Of a stretch of DNA of 64,000 nt, positions 12,637-23,500 are shown one piece after another. Numbering within the stretch: the first letter of the stretch is position 1; each line of letters begins with the position of its first letter. The stretch covers positions 930,001-994,000 of the forward strand of contig JAALGY010000059.1 of the NCBI GenBank assembly GCA_032358165.1. The letters are read 5' to 3'. Source of the DNA: Diplosphaera chodatii (Eukaryota; Chlorophyta; Trebouxiophyceae; Prasiolales; Stichococcaceae). The notes beneath the pieces were generated by a model. It saw only the letters and a program-made list of their open reading frames with translations, did not search any database and was not told where the DNA came from. Made by a program: the position numbers and the translations under genes.

Positions 12637-14841
12637 ATGGCGGGCCGGATCGCCTGCACGCTCGCGGTTCTGCTGGTCGCAGTCGGCGCGGCATCCGCCG
12701 CGACCATGCCCTTCGCATTGGCCAGCTTCCACACAGGCACAGCAACCCCTTCGGCACATTCGCATAGGCCACCTGCAGCAGTGCATACCCTCATGAAGGG
12801 GCACCCTTGTGCACGAACGGCCACATGCTCGCAAGCAAAGGTTGCCATGCACACGCTCACCGCCTTACAGCAAGCATGAGTTCAGGCCCAACCATTGGAT
12901 GTACGGCCATGTAGCGATCGCCGATATGGCGAGGACAGCGCAGGCGGACACCGACATCGGGCGCCAGCTGCAGCAGGCGGCCGCCAGCTCGGACGGCGAC
13001 GGCGTCTCCGCCACCCTGGGTCAGTACCCTGGACGTGCTGAGACACATGTCCCAAAGAACAATGTTACAGCAGCATGCCATATGATGCGTAGCCGGACAG
13101 CGCACCGCTGACCACCTGCAACCGCCTGCCTGACTATGCATGAACAAGGCCAGGTGGCCCAGACAATTGGTCTTCCCATGTTGCGTCTGCAAGCGAGGCA
13201 CATCGATGTACCCAGCCTCTCATTCATATTTCTGCCAACTGGTTTGAAGGCCCGATGCTGGCGGGTCTCGCGGGGACCAGCGCCGCCAGCAACGCAGCGT
13301 CAAACACCGGCAGCTCGGCAGCAAGCGCGGTGTCGTCTGCAGTCGCCAGTTTGGGCCAGACCCTGGGCAAGCGCGTGACGACTGTGTCAGATGTGAGCAG
13401 CCTCTTGTCCTTACGCTCACAGCTGTGTGCCTGATGACGTCCTGAGGATGTGCTTTCTGCAGGCTGCAATCTTGCACTGCTGTCACGCACCACCAGTACA
13501 TGATGCCCCAGACAGCATGCTGTTTGGAAATGTCTTGGCACTGTATGTGTGAGGGGGCTTGGTGTCCCTGCGCTGCAGATCCAGGTGCAGCTGCAGGAGC
13601 TGCTGCTGCAGTTCTGCTCGGCAGAGGTCTACACTCCACCTATGAAGGTGCACGACGCCCCTGACTGTATAATTAACCCCCTGCCACATTGTTGGCGTGG
13701 CAAGAATTTTGTCTCAGAATGCCATCCAGCGAGATGAAGTGCATGGCCGTGCTGTCCGTCTGTGCTGTAAAGCTCGAATTTTATGTCACATGCCCTGCCG
13801 CATCAGGTGCCGGCAAAGTGGGTGGGCAGCGGCGCGACCATTGCGCTTGTGCCAAAGACGTGCCTGATCTACCCAGACCAGAAGACGCTGGCCTGCTCGC
13901 CCGCCAAGCTCGTGCTCACCAAGAGTGCAGGTGCGCATATTTGTTGCAACATCCTGTCACAAGGCTTGTGAGTATGTTTATCCTCAGCACGATAGCTAAT
14001 ATTTAGGCAAAGGCAAAACACAGACTTGTAGTCAGCTGTTACGCGGGCGTGTTACTGCTTTGTGCAACCCCGTGCAGGCAGCTACAACAAGGCGTACACG
14101 AGCGCCGCCAGCTGGGAGGGCAAGGAGTGCAAGATCCAGTCGCAGCTGGGCACCGGCAGCGCCCAGCTCATCGGCGGCGCCAACTACACGGTGCGCAGTG
14201 AACTTCAGCATACTTGTGATGTTGTGCTCGTCATTGCCCAGTTTCGTGTCCTCTGCTGTCATCAGCAACACTGGGACCGAAATAGTGCAACTGCAGGCCA
14301 GTGCCCAGGGTTGTCCAGCAACCAGCTTTGTGCACCTGCCAGTGAGCTTCTCTTGCCTGCAGGTTTCCATCCCGGAGCCAGTGCAGTTGAAGTCGCTGTG
14401 GACGCCCATCTTTGCCAACACGCTCAAGCCCAAGACGCCGCCGGCTGGAGGCTCCGCCGCAGCATCGGTGTTCACCCTCAACTCTGGCTGCCACTCGAGC
14501 TTATCAACTGCATGCGTGTATACCAGGATCATGACTCTGTGACACCACGAGCTCAGCTGCTTGGATCCCAAACATACCTGCTTGACTGACTGTGCTGTCC
14601 GTCTGTCTGCTGCAAGGCATCATCGAGCTCTGGCAAGCCATCCGCACCAGCTAAGCCTTCAAAGCCGTCCAAGCCGTCGAAGCGCACGCGCAGAAGCAGG
14701 TGGGCATGCAAGCCAGGCGTCATCTCTGTTGTGGCGTGACCCTGCCACAGTGCTGCTATCACCTTGCGAAGAAGGCACTGGCCTGCAGTGCCACACCTAC
14801 AATTCCTCCTGCGTCACTCATTGTCACTGCGCTGCAGGTAA
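12637..14841 (+). CDS. secreted protein of unknown function with basic C-terminal tail
   Basis: Not recognised. Exon 1 encodes a clear signal peptide (MAGRIACTLAVLLVAVGAAS). Later exons give ADTDIGRQLQQAAASSD (about 12941), a Ser/Ala-rich stretch (13246-13395, AGLAGTSAASNAASNTGS), IQVQLQELLLQFCSAEVY (13580), WVGSGATIALVPKTCLIYPD (about 13818), SYNKAYTSAASWEGKECKIQ (14081), IPEPVQLKSLWTPIFANTL (14370) and a Lys/Pro-rich tail ending KRTRRSR, completed by the TAA at 14839-14841 after the last splice. Introns are phase 0 or 1. Several cysteines fit disulfides in a secreted or wall protein. The junction after exon 1 is uncertain and may use a GC donor near 12735. Confidence 0.72.
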
Positions 14842-15864
14842 TGCGCGACCGAGGAGGCCGCTGGAGGCACGAAGCGACTGTTCCGCTCATTGCAGCAGCA
14901 GCACACGCCTCTGGGCGCTTCAGCACTGCAGCACTGAAGTTCAGTTTGTGGCAGCAAGTTCAGGCCAGCATGCGCAGTCGGCGGGCTTGGCATCAGAGCC
15001 GAGTGTGGGGTGTAGTACTGAGCAGCAGGCGCTCGCAATATTCCTGAACAAGGAGTCGTCGTGCTTTTTGTTAGCGTGCACAGAGGTCCTGCTGTATGGC
15101 CAGAAACCTAGGGTGCCATGTATCATGCGCCTCCAACTTCACCTCAGCAGCCCGCACATCCAGCAGAGGGCACAGCCGACTGCCGTACATCGTGATTGTC
15201 ACCACAGGCACCGCTAGCCTTGGGATGGACCGTAGGACCCAGGAGAGGCGGCAGTGGGGCCAGTACCCCTGGCTCTTTGGTTGCTGCATGCGGGTTCCCC
15301 GCCTGTGGCAGATGTGGCGGGACCGGATGACTGCGGTCAAACTGTAGGTGCTTGTACGAACTAGGCGATGACTACACATTGTCCAAGACCGTATCTGCTT
15401 ACCAACAGTGCCACAAACAGGCAGCCAGCACAGGCAGACACATGCAGCAACCTGGTTTTTAAGCGTCAATCTATAATGGCAGCATTCGCTAATCGAAACA
15501 TATCCTGATGGACCTGATGCTGCGGAGTGCCATGGCAGCTGCCAGGCCAGGCGAACGGCGCCCGGCGCTGGCAGCAGACAGGGCTCAGCCGCCCTTGCGT
15601 GATAGTCTGCCAGATTGTATACAGTGTCGTAATGGCATGAGGACCGCTCCTCACACGCGCAACCGCAATCGCTGTGCAAACGCACAGCCGTGAGCAGGGA
15701 CTACATACCACACAACGAAGGCTGACGTCAGCTGCATAACAAACAAACACTGCGACACTGCTGCCTAAGTTGCCCATTGTTGGCACTGCTTCTGCCGTAC
15801 ACCCACCCTGAGATATGATACCGCAGTGCAACAGTGCCTCATGCACTCCTTTCCATGCGCCAGA
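14842..15864. other. convergent intergenic region
   Basis: Spacer between the 3' ends of the secreted-protein gene (+) and TPP (-). I see no coding exon, repeat or structured RNA; it should hold the two 3' UTRs. Confidence 0.5.
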
Positions 15865-18800
15865 CTACGAGAAGCTCGCAAACTTGGCAGCAGCTGCAGC
15901 GGATGCCGCTGCAGCGTGGCTGCCAAAGCCGTTGCGCAGGATGTGTGGCTGCTCGCCGGGTGCGGCGTCTCCTGAGCTGCTGGGCTGCTGCGGCGGCGGC
16001 AGCAGGCCGTCCAGTGCCTCCGCCGACGGCTGCCGTGCAGCGATCAGCTCGCTCCTGGCGGCGCCGCTCTCGCCGTTGGCGAGCCCCGCCGGCGCGTCCG
16101 ACTCCGAGGACTGCATCTCCCAGGACGTCGCGATCTCCAGCAGCCGCTTGGGTGAAGACGCGACCGCTTCTGTTGACGACTCGCCGTTCGCGGGTGCTGA
16201 GCCCGCGCCGTCTGGCGTTGCGAACCTCGAGATCGACGCCGCCTCCGGCACCGAGCTGAGGTGGACCTCGCTGGGGCCCAGCTGCGGGACGCCGGCCGCG
16301 GCTGCGGAGTCTGCGGACTCTGTGGCGGCGATGCCCGCTGCGTTTGCTGCTTCTGCATCCAGCTTCCAGCCTGCGCAACGCACACACATCTGGAGCTTGC
16401 ACCGCTGTCAGCAGTCCGACAGTGACCGTGCGCTGAGACGGAGGCAGCACAACGCGGAGCGTTCGGTGCTCAGCTGCCCCATTGATGGAGCACGGGAGCA
16501 CCGGGGCGAAGCCCTTCGCGCAGGCAAACACACGGCGCACAACGTGTACGATGGTGCGCAACCAGTGCAGGCAGCAGCCGCGCCGCGCACCGTTGCAGGA
16601 GCGCGCGGCGTGCCAGGCGTTGGCGGGCGTGAGGCCCCAGGCCACCAGCCGCTGCAGGAACGTCATCACCTCCGCCGGGTCCCGCAGCGTGTACCGCGCG
16701 TCCGTGGGCTTCGCCTGCAGCGCCGTAGCCGCTTTTCATGTGTGGGCTGCCACCAGTGTATTTGCAAGGAAGCATCAAAGCGGACATGGCATTGAGAGAA
16801 GGTGCAGATCACCATTGCCAACACCGATAAAGGTTCTCCCAAGTGCCTGACAGGTTGAGGGCCTCACCCTGGAGGACACCAGGATGCCAAAGCCCTGCTG
16901 CCGCTTGGACAGCAGCCGGAACGCATCCTCATCGGTCCTGCGCAGCCACAACATGTGCAAAACATTAAAATGCAGCACCCTCAACCGGTCAAATGCAGCT
17001 GCAGCACAGTACACAGCCGCAGACCTCCTTTCTGGCTGCTGCATGCAGGTCCGGAAGGTGAACACGCTCATGAAGCTTCACAACTGACAGCTATCAGCAC
17101 ACCTGTCATCGCCGATATAGATGGGCAGCACATCATCTGCGCCGTCCAGGCCGAGCGCCCCCAGCAGATGCGCGAGAGCATGCCCCTTGTCCCACTCCAC
17201 CTGCAGCGCACAGCGCACTGCTCGGGGGCGCAGCTTACAGCACGCAGCAAAGTCGGCTGGCACCACAGCAGGAAAGGCGCAGCTGGGTCTGCAGGCAACA
17301 AAATGGGCTTGATGTGTGTCCCTGTGCAGGCAGCATTGGTACTGCGCGCCACTATTCAAATGCTGTAGAACTGCCGTCCAGTTGATATGGAGTCAAAGCA
17401 GACCAGATGCAAGCCACGCCTGACGTCTGCACAGGAGCTGTGCTCTGCCAGCACAGCTGACAAAATCGACCTCACATTGGAGGCAGCTGACAGCAACATA
17501 GATGACGAGGAAGCTGAGGCACACCTCGGGGCGCAGCTCCAGCACTTTGCGCCCGCGAGTCAGCCGCAGCTCCGGCTGCTCAGCAAGAGTCGCCTGTACT
17601 GCAGCCTGGACATCCTCCCATGCTGACTCCGCGCAGTTTCGGAAGTGCACGCTGCAGCAAGCATTGAATGTGCCGCTTGGTTTTACAAAGCATCACCTGC
17701 ACAGTAGCTTACAAAGCATCATCTGCACAGTAGCCTGCAGGATAGCCAGCTGTATTCGAGATACGCCGCTGGTTGCGGTTTTTGTCACAGGGCAAGGTGC
17801 TGCACATATCAGCCCCTGGATGGAGGGTGTGCTGCAGCGCCGTCACATACACTTGTCCGTCAATATCAGGGCAAGTTGCCCATGCGAAGCATTTTCCTCC
17901 ATGTATAGTGGCGGGGCAACAACCGAATGCTGTATGCAGGGTTTCTGGCGCACCTGACGCAGAACTTGTTGTTCTCCACCGACGCGCCCGGGATGCTCCG
18001 TATGCGCCCCTCGAGCACCCGGCACACCTCCTGCATGACCGGCTCAAAGCGCGCCGCCGGCTGGAAGGCCAGCTCCTCGCTGCTCGCCCGCTGCACCTGC
18101 AGCGAAGGGGGCGCTGAGCGTTTTGCACCTCCTCTGGACTTGTGTCACATGCTCCGAGCTGCGGACTGACTCCAAACTTGCAACCAGCTTGCACAGCCTG
18201 TGTGCGAGCAAAGGTTCTCTACAGCAACTTAAGGCAAGCTGCACCTGGGGACCCACGATGTCCATGCCGTGGCTGCCGGCGTAGAACAGCTCGCGCAGCT
18301 GCACGAAGTTCTGCACCTTCTCGCGGCCCCGCCCGCTGACGATGGCTGCCGGGAACAGCAGCGCCAGGGTACGCACCACCGCCCGCATCTGTCGGATCAC
18401 AGCAACTCACCTGACTCACGTCCTTAACTCGGAGCTGGACTGGACATACTTCATGTGCAAAGGTGCTTGCGTGCAGAGCTGTCAGTCATATGTTGCACAC
18501 AGTGGCCCTGGTGCGCACCTGGTCCGACATGAATGCCCTGTCTGGGTCCTTGACAATCGGCGTCAGGGTGCCTGCGCATGCGGCACCGCATCATTGGGAC
18601 TTTGCATGCAGGTGCCAGCATGCATGCAGCGCTACAGACACCAGCGACACCAGCGCAGCAGGTAACCACCACGCACCGTCGTAATCGAGAAACACCGCGA
18701 TGCGCTTGCCCCGTGCATGTGCAGCGAAGCTGTCAAAGCGCTCCAGCACGCAAGGGTACTGTGCCTGCAGGCAGCTGAGGACCATCGCACACTACACACT

Positions 18801-19050
18801 TGGTGTTGGTGACCACAAGTTGCCGTGCTCAAGTCTGTTCAGAGTCGGAGTGCATGCTGGACCCTCACCCTGGCCCCACCCCTAAACACCACGAAGGACC
18901 GACCTTCCACACTGGTATGAACACTATAAGAGCGCCAATCAGAGCATGAGAGTCCCACCTTCCAGCGCCGGAACTCGGCTTCGTTGGGGTCCTGCACCGA
19001 GGGCGCGGGCGGCGGCCTGCCGTGCTGCGGCTGCGGGTGGTGCGGCTGGC

Positions 19051-19082
<32 letters not shown>

Positions 19083-19726
19083 CCGAAGGCGCCGAACCCC
19101 GGCGTGCTCACCAGTTTCGCCCGCAGCGCCTCCACGGCCTCTTGCGACAGCTCGAACGACACCCGGTCCGACACCAGCGGCCTGCAATGAACCATGGCGT
19201 CAGATGAGCTGCCCGACACACCACTCTGTCAGTAGGTGCAGCTGCTACTGTGAAGCAGGGCCGACCCTCAGCATGCGTCATGGCGGCATGTGCACATATG
19301 CACGCCTGCAGCAATCACGTGCAGCGGGGACTGCCACGGAAGATGCGCTCCAGCGTAGCGACCTCGGCCATGCAAGGCCCAGTACAGCCGTTGAGCACGC
19401 CGTGCGGAGCTTAGAGCACCGCGCAGACTGCGGATGAGCCAATGTCAACTGCCCGATCGTGGCAGGGCAGGCCCGAGGCATCAGGCCATCATGTTCAAGC
19501 CGGCCGCGCACCTGCGGATGCATGGAGGGTGGTGCCGCCTCCGGTGGTGGTCCCTGGGCACCACCACGGCACCCTGGCCGTCTGCGTCGTCCCTCTCTGC
19601 CGCATGCTGCTGCTGCCCGCCAGCGGCGGGCGCCTGTCGGTCAATCTTGCCGCACTGAGCACTGAAGGATGTCAGATGGTCGTTTCCTGGGTTACGCCAG
19701 GCGTCCGCCGGGGCGGCTACTGCCAC
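15865..19726 (-). CDS. TPP: trehalose-6-phosphate phosphatase
   Basis: Haloacid-dehalogenase-fold phosphatase that converts trehalose-6-phosphate to trehalose; no TPS domain is present. Exon 1 (19512-19726) starts [10 protein letters not shown] and joins in phase 2 to [20 protein letters not shown] (from 19181), followed by a CAG-encoded polyQ run (about 19050-19080). Then come [18 protein letters not shown], and the catalytic motif [19 protein letters not shown], split by an intron (about 18690 and 18565). Next are [14 protein letters not shown] and [13 protein letters not shown] (about 18270-18360), [12 protein letters not shown] (about 17970), [12 protein letters not shown] (about 17550), [15 protein letters not shown] and [15 protein letters not shown], split by an intron (17200-16900), and [13 protein letters not shown] (about 16660). 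These are the standard TPP motifs in order, with both nucleophile-motif Asp residues. A Ser/Ala/Pro-rich tail of about 170 residues (15865-16370) is unusual for the family. Upstream exons are possible. Confidence 0.9.
17683..17734. repeat. 26-bp tandem duplication in TPP intron
   Basis: Two adjacent copies of a 26-base unit (TTACAAAGCATCAYCTGCAC and six more bases) differ at one position. They lie in an intron and have no coding role. Confidence 0.75.
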
Positions 19727-20508
19727 CTCCAGCGTGGAGCGTAAGCTGCCGCCACCACCTGGCCCAGGTTTGCTGCAGCCGTGCGCGACACCCCAAGTTT
19801 TGCCCTTTCAACTGCAGTCGACCGGTCAGAAGCCTGTCGGCCTTGGCCCCGACAAACAGCACGATCAGCAGGTGTCTGGGCTACTGGCGATGATCGAATG
19901 ACCGACGGAGAGTGCAGCAAGCTGCCGTCAGCTCGGTGCAGTTTGCTTTGAGACTTGTGTGTTATACCGGAATCGCAGTGTGCAGCGCGCGGAGGCTGCT
20001 CGGAACAACTAGGCGGGTCGTGTGCGTAGCAATGGTCGGGCGACGAGCGAGTATGACTTCTGTATAGGTGCTGCAGCACGCCTGTAATCGCCTCACGCCA
20101 CTGCCTCACGATGTCAAGCAGCGGATGGTGCACAGATCGTTGCCCTCCCGGCTGCTTCCTGCTGCCACCTGCTCCCAGCAGAAGCCAGAGAGCATCAGCG
20201 CCTCAATGCTAAGCCACGGACCGTGTGGCAGGGACTCCTCCCGCCGGACTCCAGCTGTCATTATACGGCAGGATCAGACATTGTTGCGGATCACGGCGTG
20301 GACGATTGTGGCAAGTCGGATTGATCGGTGTGCGTGTGCTACGCCTTTAAGCACATGCACCGCGGTGCCTGATCCGCTCGAGACCTCGCTTGACCATTGG
20401 CTAGTAGCCGGCGGCCAACCTCAGATAGGGCAAGGGGTGTGGCGCAATACAGCATCTCACCTGTGCTGGTGCGGCAACTGTTGTCTGGCGCAAACTTTGC
20501 TCAGAACC
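19727..20508. promoter_or_regulatory. divergent promoter region, TPP / MIC60
   Basis: These 782 bases separate the divergent starts of TPP and MIC60. No supported exon is seen. Extra 5' exons of either gene could lie here. No clear TATA box was found. Confidence 0.35.
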
Positions 20509-23500
20509 ATGGCCCGTGGCAGAGCAGCCCAGCAGGCGGTCCGCCTGGCGCGTGCGGCGGTGCAGAGCCGCTACATGACAACCAAGGTAGACACGTGTCG
20601 TAGCGGGCTCTGCTGGCTGTGCAACAACTGCGCCATGCGAATATTAGTACTGCATGCACAAGCTGTTCGACAAACCCTCGCGATGTTGATCATCGCAGAT
20701 GAGTAAAGCGGAGCTGGCTGCCGCGACGCATAAGGCGGAGGCCAACGGGGCAGCAAAGCAGGTGGGGTGCAGAGCAGGCGCATGCTTTGCGGCCGCTCAC
20801 CCAACGACATCCTGATGCTACCCCTAGATTGGTCATCCAGTAACAGACTGATATGTTGGTACTCAGGGTCAACATGAGCCACACGTGGAGCAGAAGCCCC
20901 CGAGCAACGACCCCACGCCACAGGCACCATCAGGCGCGGGTCCTGCCGCCGGCACAGCCGCAAGCGGTGAGGCCAAACTAGCAGGAACTATTCCCACTCC
21001 TGGGGCCCGCGCCTTGTGTGTGACCGCCGATCGTTGTCGTGCGGTGTGCTGCCCAGCAGTTTGCTCCGTTGGGTCTCATCGGCTGACATACCAACTGCCT
21101 TGATGAACACCTCACAGCAGGCGGGCACCATGGTTGTTGCACCATGCATCTGTCAATCGATCGTGCAGGTGCGCGTGTGACGGGCACGGTGCCGCTGGCG
21201 TCCGGCAGCGCGGGCGCCCCAGCGCCCGGCAGCACGCCCGTCGCGCCGTCCCGGGCTGCGCGCGGCTCCGGCGCGCAGCGGCTGGGGCACCAGGGTGCGT
21301 TACTCGGCCGCCTGCACTCCAGTTGATCCACCAAAAACGGCGGAGGCAGGGTCCTGCAGTGCGTTGCCGCTCTAGCCTCACCCGTCTGATTGCCACATCA
21401 GTCCAGCTGACGTCGTCGCGCTGAGGTGCAGGGGTTGCAGCGGCGCCGCAGCCGCAGGCGCCGCCGCCGCCGCCGCCGAACCCAGAGAAGGACATGTCGC
21501 ACCCGCCCAGGGAGGCGGTCACCCCAGTCAAGGCGGCCAGAGCGGCGGCGCCCCTGACGGGCAGCACCGCAACGCCCAGCGTAAGCGGCGCCAAGATCCC
21601 TCCTGCGGAAGGCGCCGCCAGCGGTCTCGGCGCTCGGGCGGCCCCAGCTGGCGGCGGCAGCACCGGCGGTGCTGGAGGCAGCAGCACAGGCCCCAAGCCG
21701 CCTCCAGCCGCCGGCGGCGCAGGCTCCGGCGGTGTGGGCGGGAGCACCCAGCTGCCGCCCGCGCCCCCCCGTGAGCTGCAGCCACCCTGCCGTGCAGCTG
21801 CTTCCAGAACTGACGGTGTCTCGACCCAAGAATAGCTCCTATGCGGCACACTGGGTTAATCTTTGCTTTGAAGTGTGCCGAGGTTGCTGACTCACATCTA
21901 TGCAGCGTCGAACCAGTGGCGGCTGCACCCGGCGCTGCCCGTGGACGTGCGTGCTCTGGGCGCTGGCCTGGTGGCACTCGGCGCCGCCTACTTCTACCTC
22001 CAGCAGCCCACGCAGTCGCACACCCAGGTGCACGCTCCAACAGGCATCATTTATGGCAAGCTGCAAACGCCCTGTTCATAGGACAAGGGCGCGCATGCAG
22101 TCGTGCCTATGTATGCGGTTGCGGAAGTTGAGCAATGCGTACGGGCATTGTTTTTCTGCTTGCAGCCTCTGCAGATGCCTGATGTCAGTTTCCCAGTGCT
22201 GTTCATATGGTGTGGTCCAATGCCTGGAACTGTGGCAGCTGCGGCAACATCTGCAGTGGCACTGCGCAGGCTCGACAACAGGGTGCTGGCACAGGCGGCA
22301 GTGGCGCAGGCGGCAATGGCAGTGGCCCTTCTGACCAGCCCCTCGGTGAGCTGCATTCCGTGGTTGACAGTTATGTCAGCCAGTGTATCGGAACGTTGAA
22401 CCTAAGCGCCAGACCACACCTGCTGGCTTCAAGCTGTCACCATGCACATCCGCATGGCCGCTCGTTGCTGTGCGTGCAGAGCCGTCTGCAGAGGTTATAC
22501 GGGAGCAGTACAATGTGCCAGACAGCGCGCCGGCGTTCCTGGACAACGGACACCTCGCAACTGAAGGGGACAGGCTGGGCGACGGGCGCACGCCTGCTGC
22601 AGGGCAGGAGGGTGACGAGGCCTCGCCAGACAGCCGCGAGGTGCGCTTCTCTGCGGGTCAGAGCCATGAAACCTTTGCTGCAACCTGTGTAGATGTGCAC
22701 AGAGGGCAGTGTGTGTGCAGGAGTTGGGCGTGTCTCGCTATGATGCCGCCACAGCTGCCATGCTTCCGATCAGGGTTTCGTGGCTGAGCCTCGCGTACCC
22801 TATCCGACACTTCTGATTCAATGTGGAGCTCACCTGCTTGCTCTGCCTGGTCCAGCATGCAAATGGGCAGCCAAGGCAGGCAAATGGCTTGGCAGCACGA
22901 CAGCATTCATAGCCGCCAGAAGGCACCACGCCCAAGTGTACAATCGGAGTCTGGGTGAACTGCAGGCGCAGCTGTGGGCCCGGAAGCAGGCCGCTGCGGC
23001 GCGTCCCCCGAGCGACACCGCCTCAGCAGCCGCTGGCGGCAACGGCGGCGCCTCGGACGAGCCCGCTGGGGAGAGCGGCGAGCACATCGATGCGACGCCT
23101 GTCGCCGACCTGCTGTCTGATGTAAGCATGTCTGATGCTCACCAGCTGCAAATGCTACATCATTCTTGGACTCTCTCGCAAGCAAGCAATGCCTCAAACA
23201 GTGCACACTCATCACTACTTGCGGGGGTGCTGTACAGCCATCACCAGGTATCTGTTCCCGAAGCTATTTGCTGCAATCACGTCGCTCTGCAACAGCCAGT
23301 TGACAGAAGAGTCTGCCGCGAAGGCGCTGGGCCCAGTGCTGGGTGGCCGGGGCGGCGGCGGCAGGCCGACAGAGCCGGCAGCCGAGGAGGTCGCCCGGCA
23401 GAGCCGCTCGCAGCCGCTCGCGCCGCCCGACTCGGGCTGGGCCCGCGGCGCGGCGGACGACGCTGCGCAGGCGATCGACAGCAGGGCGGCGGCGGCGGCG

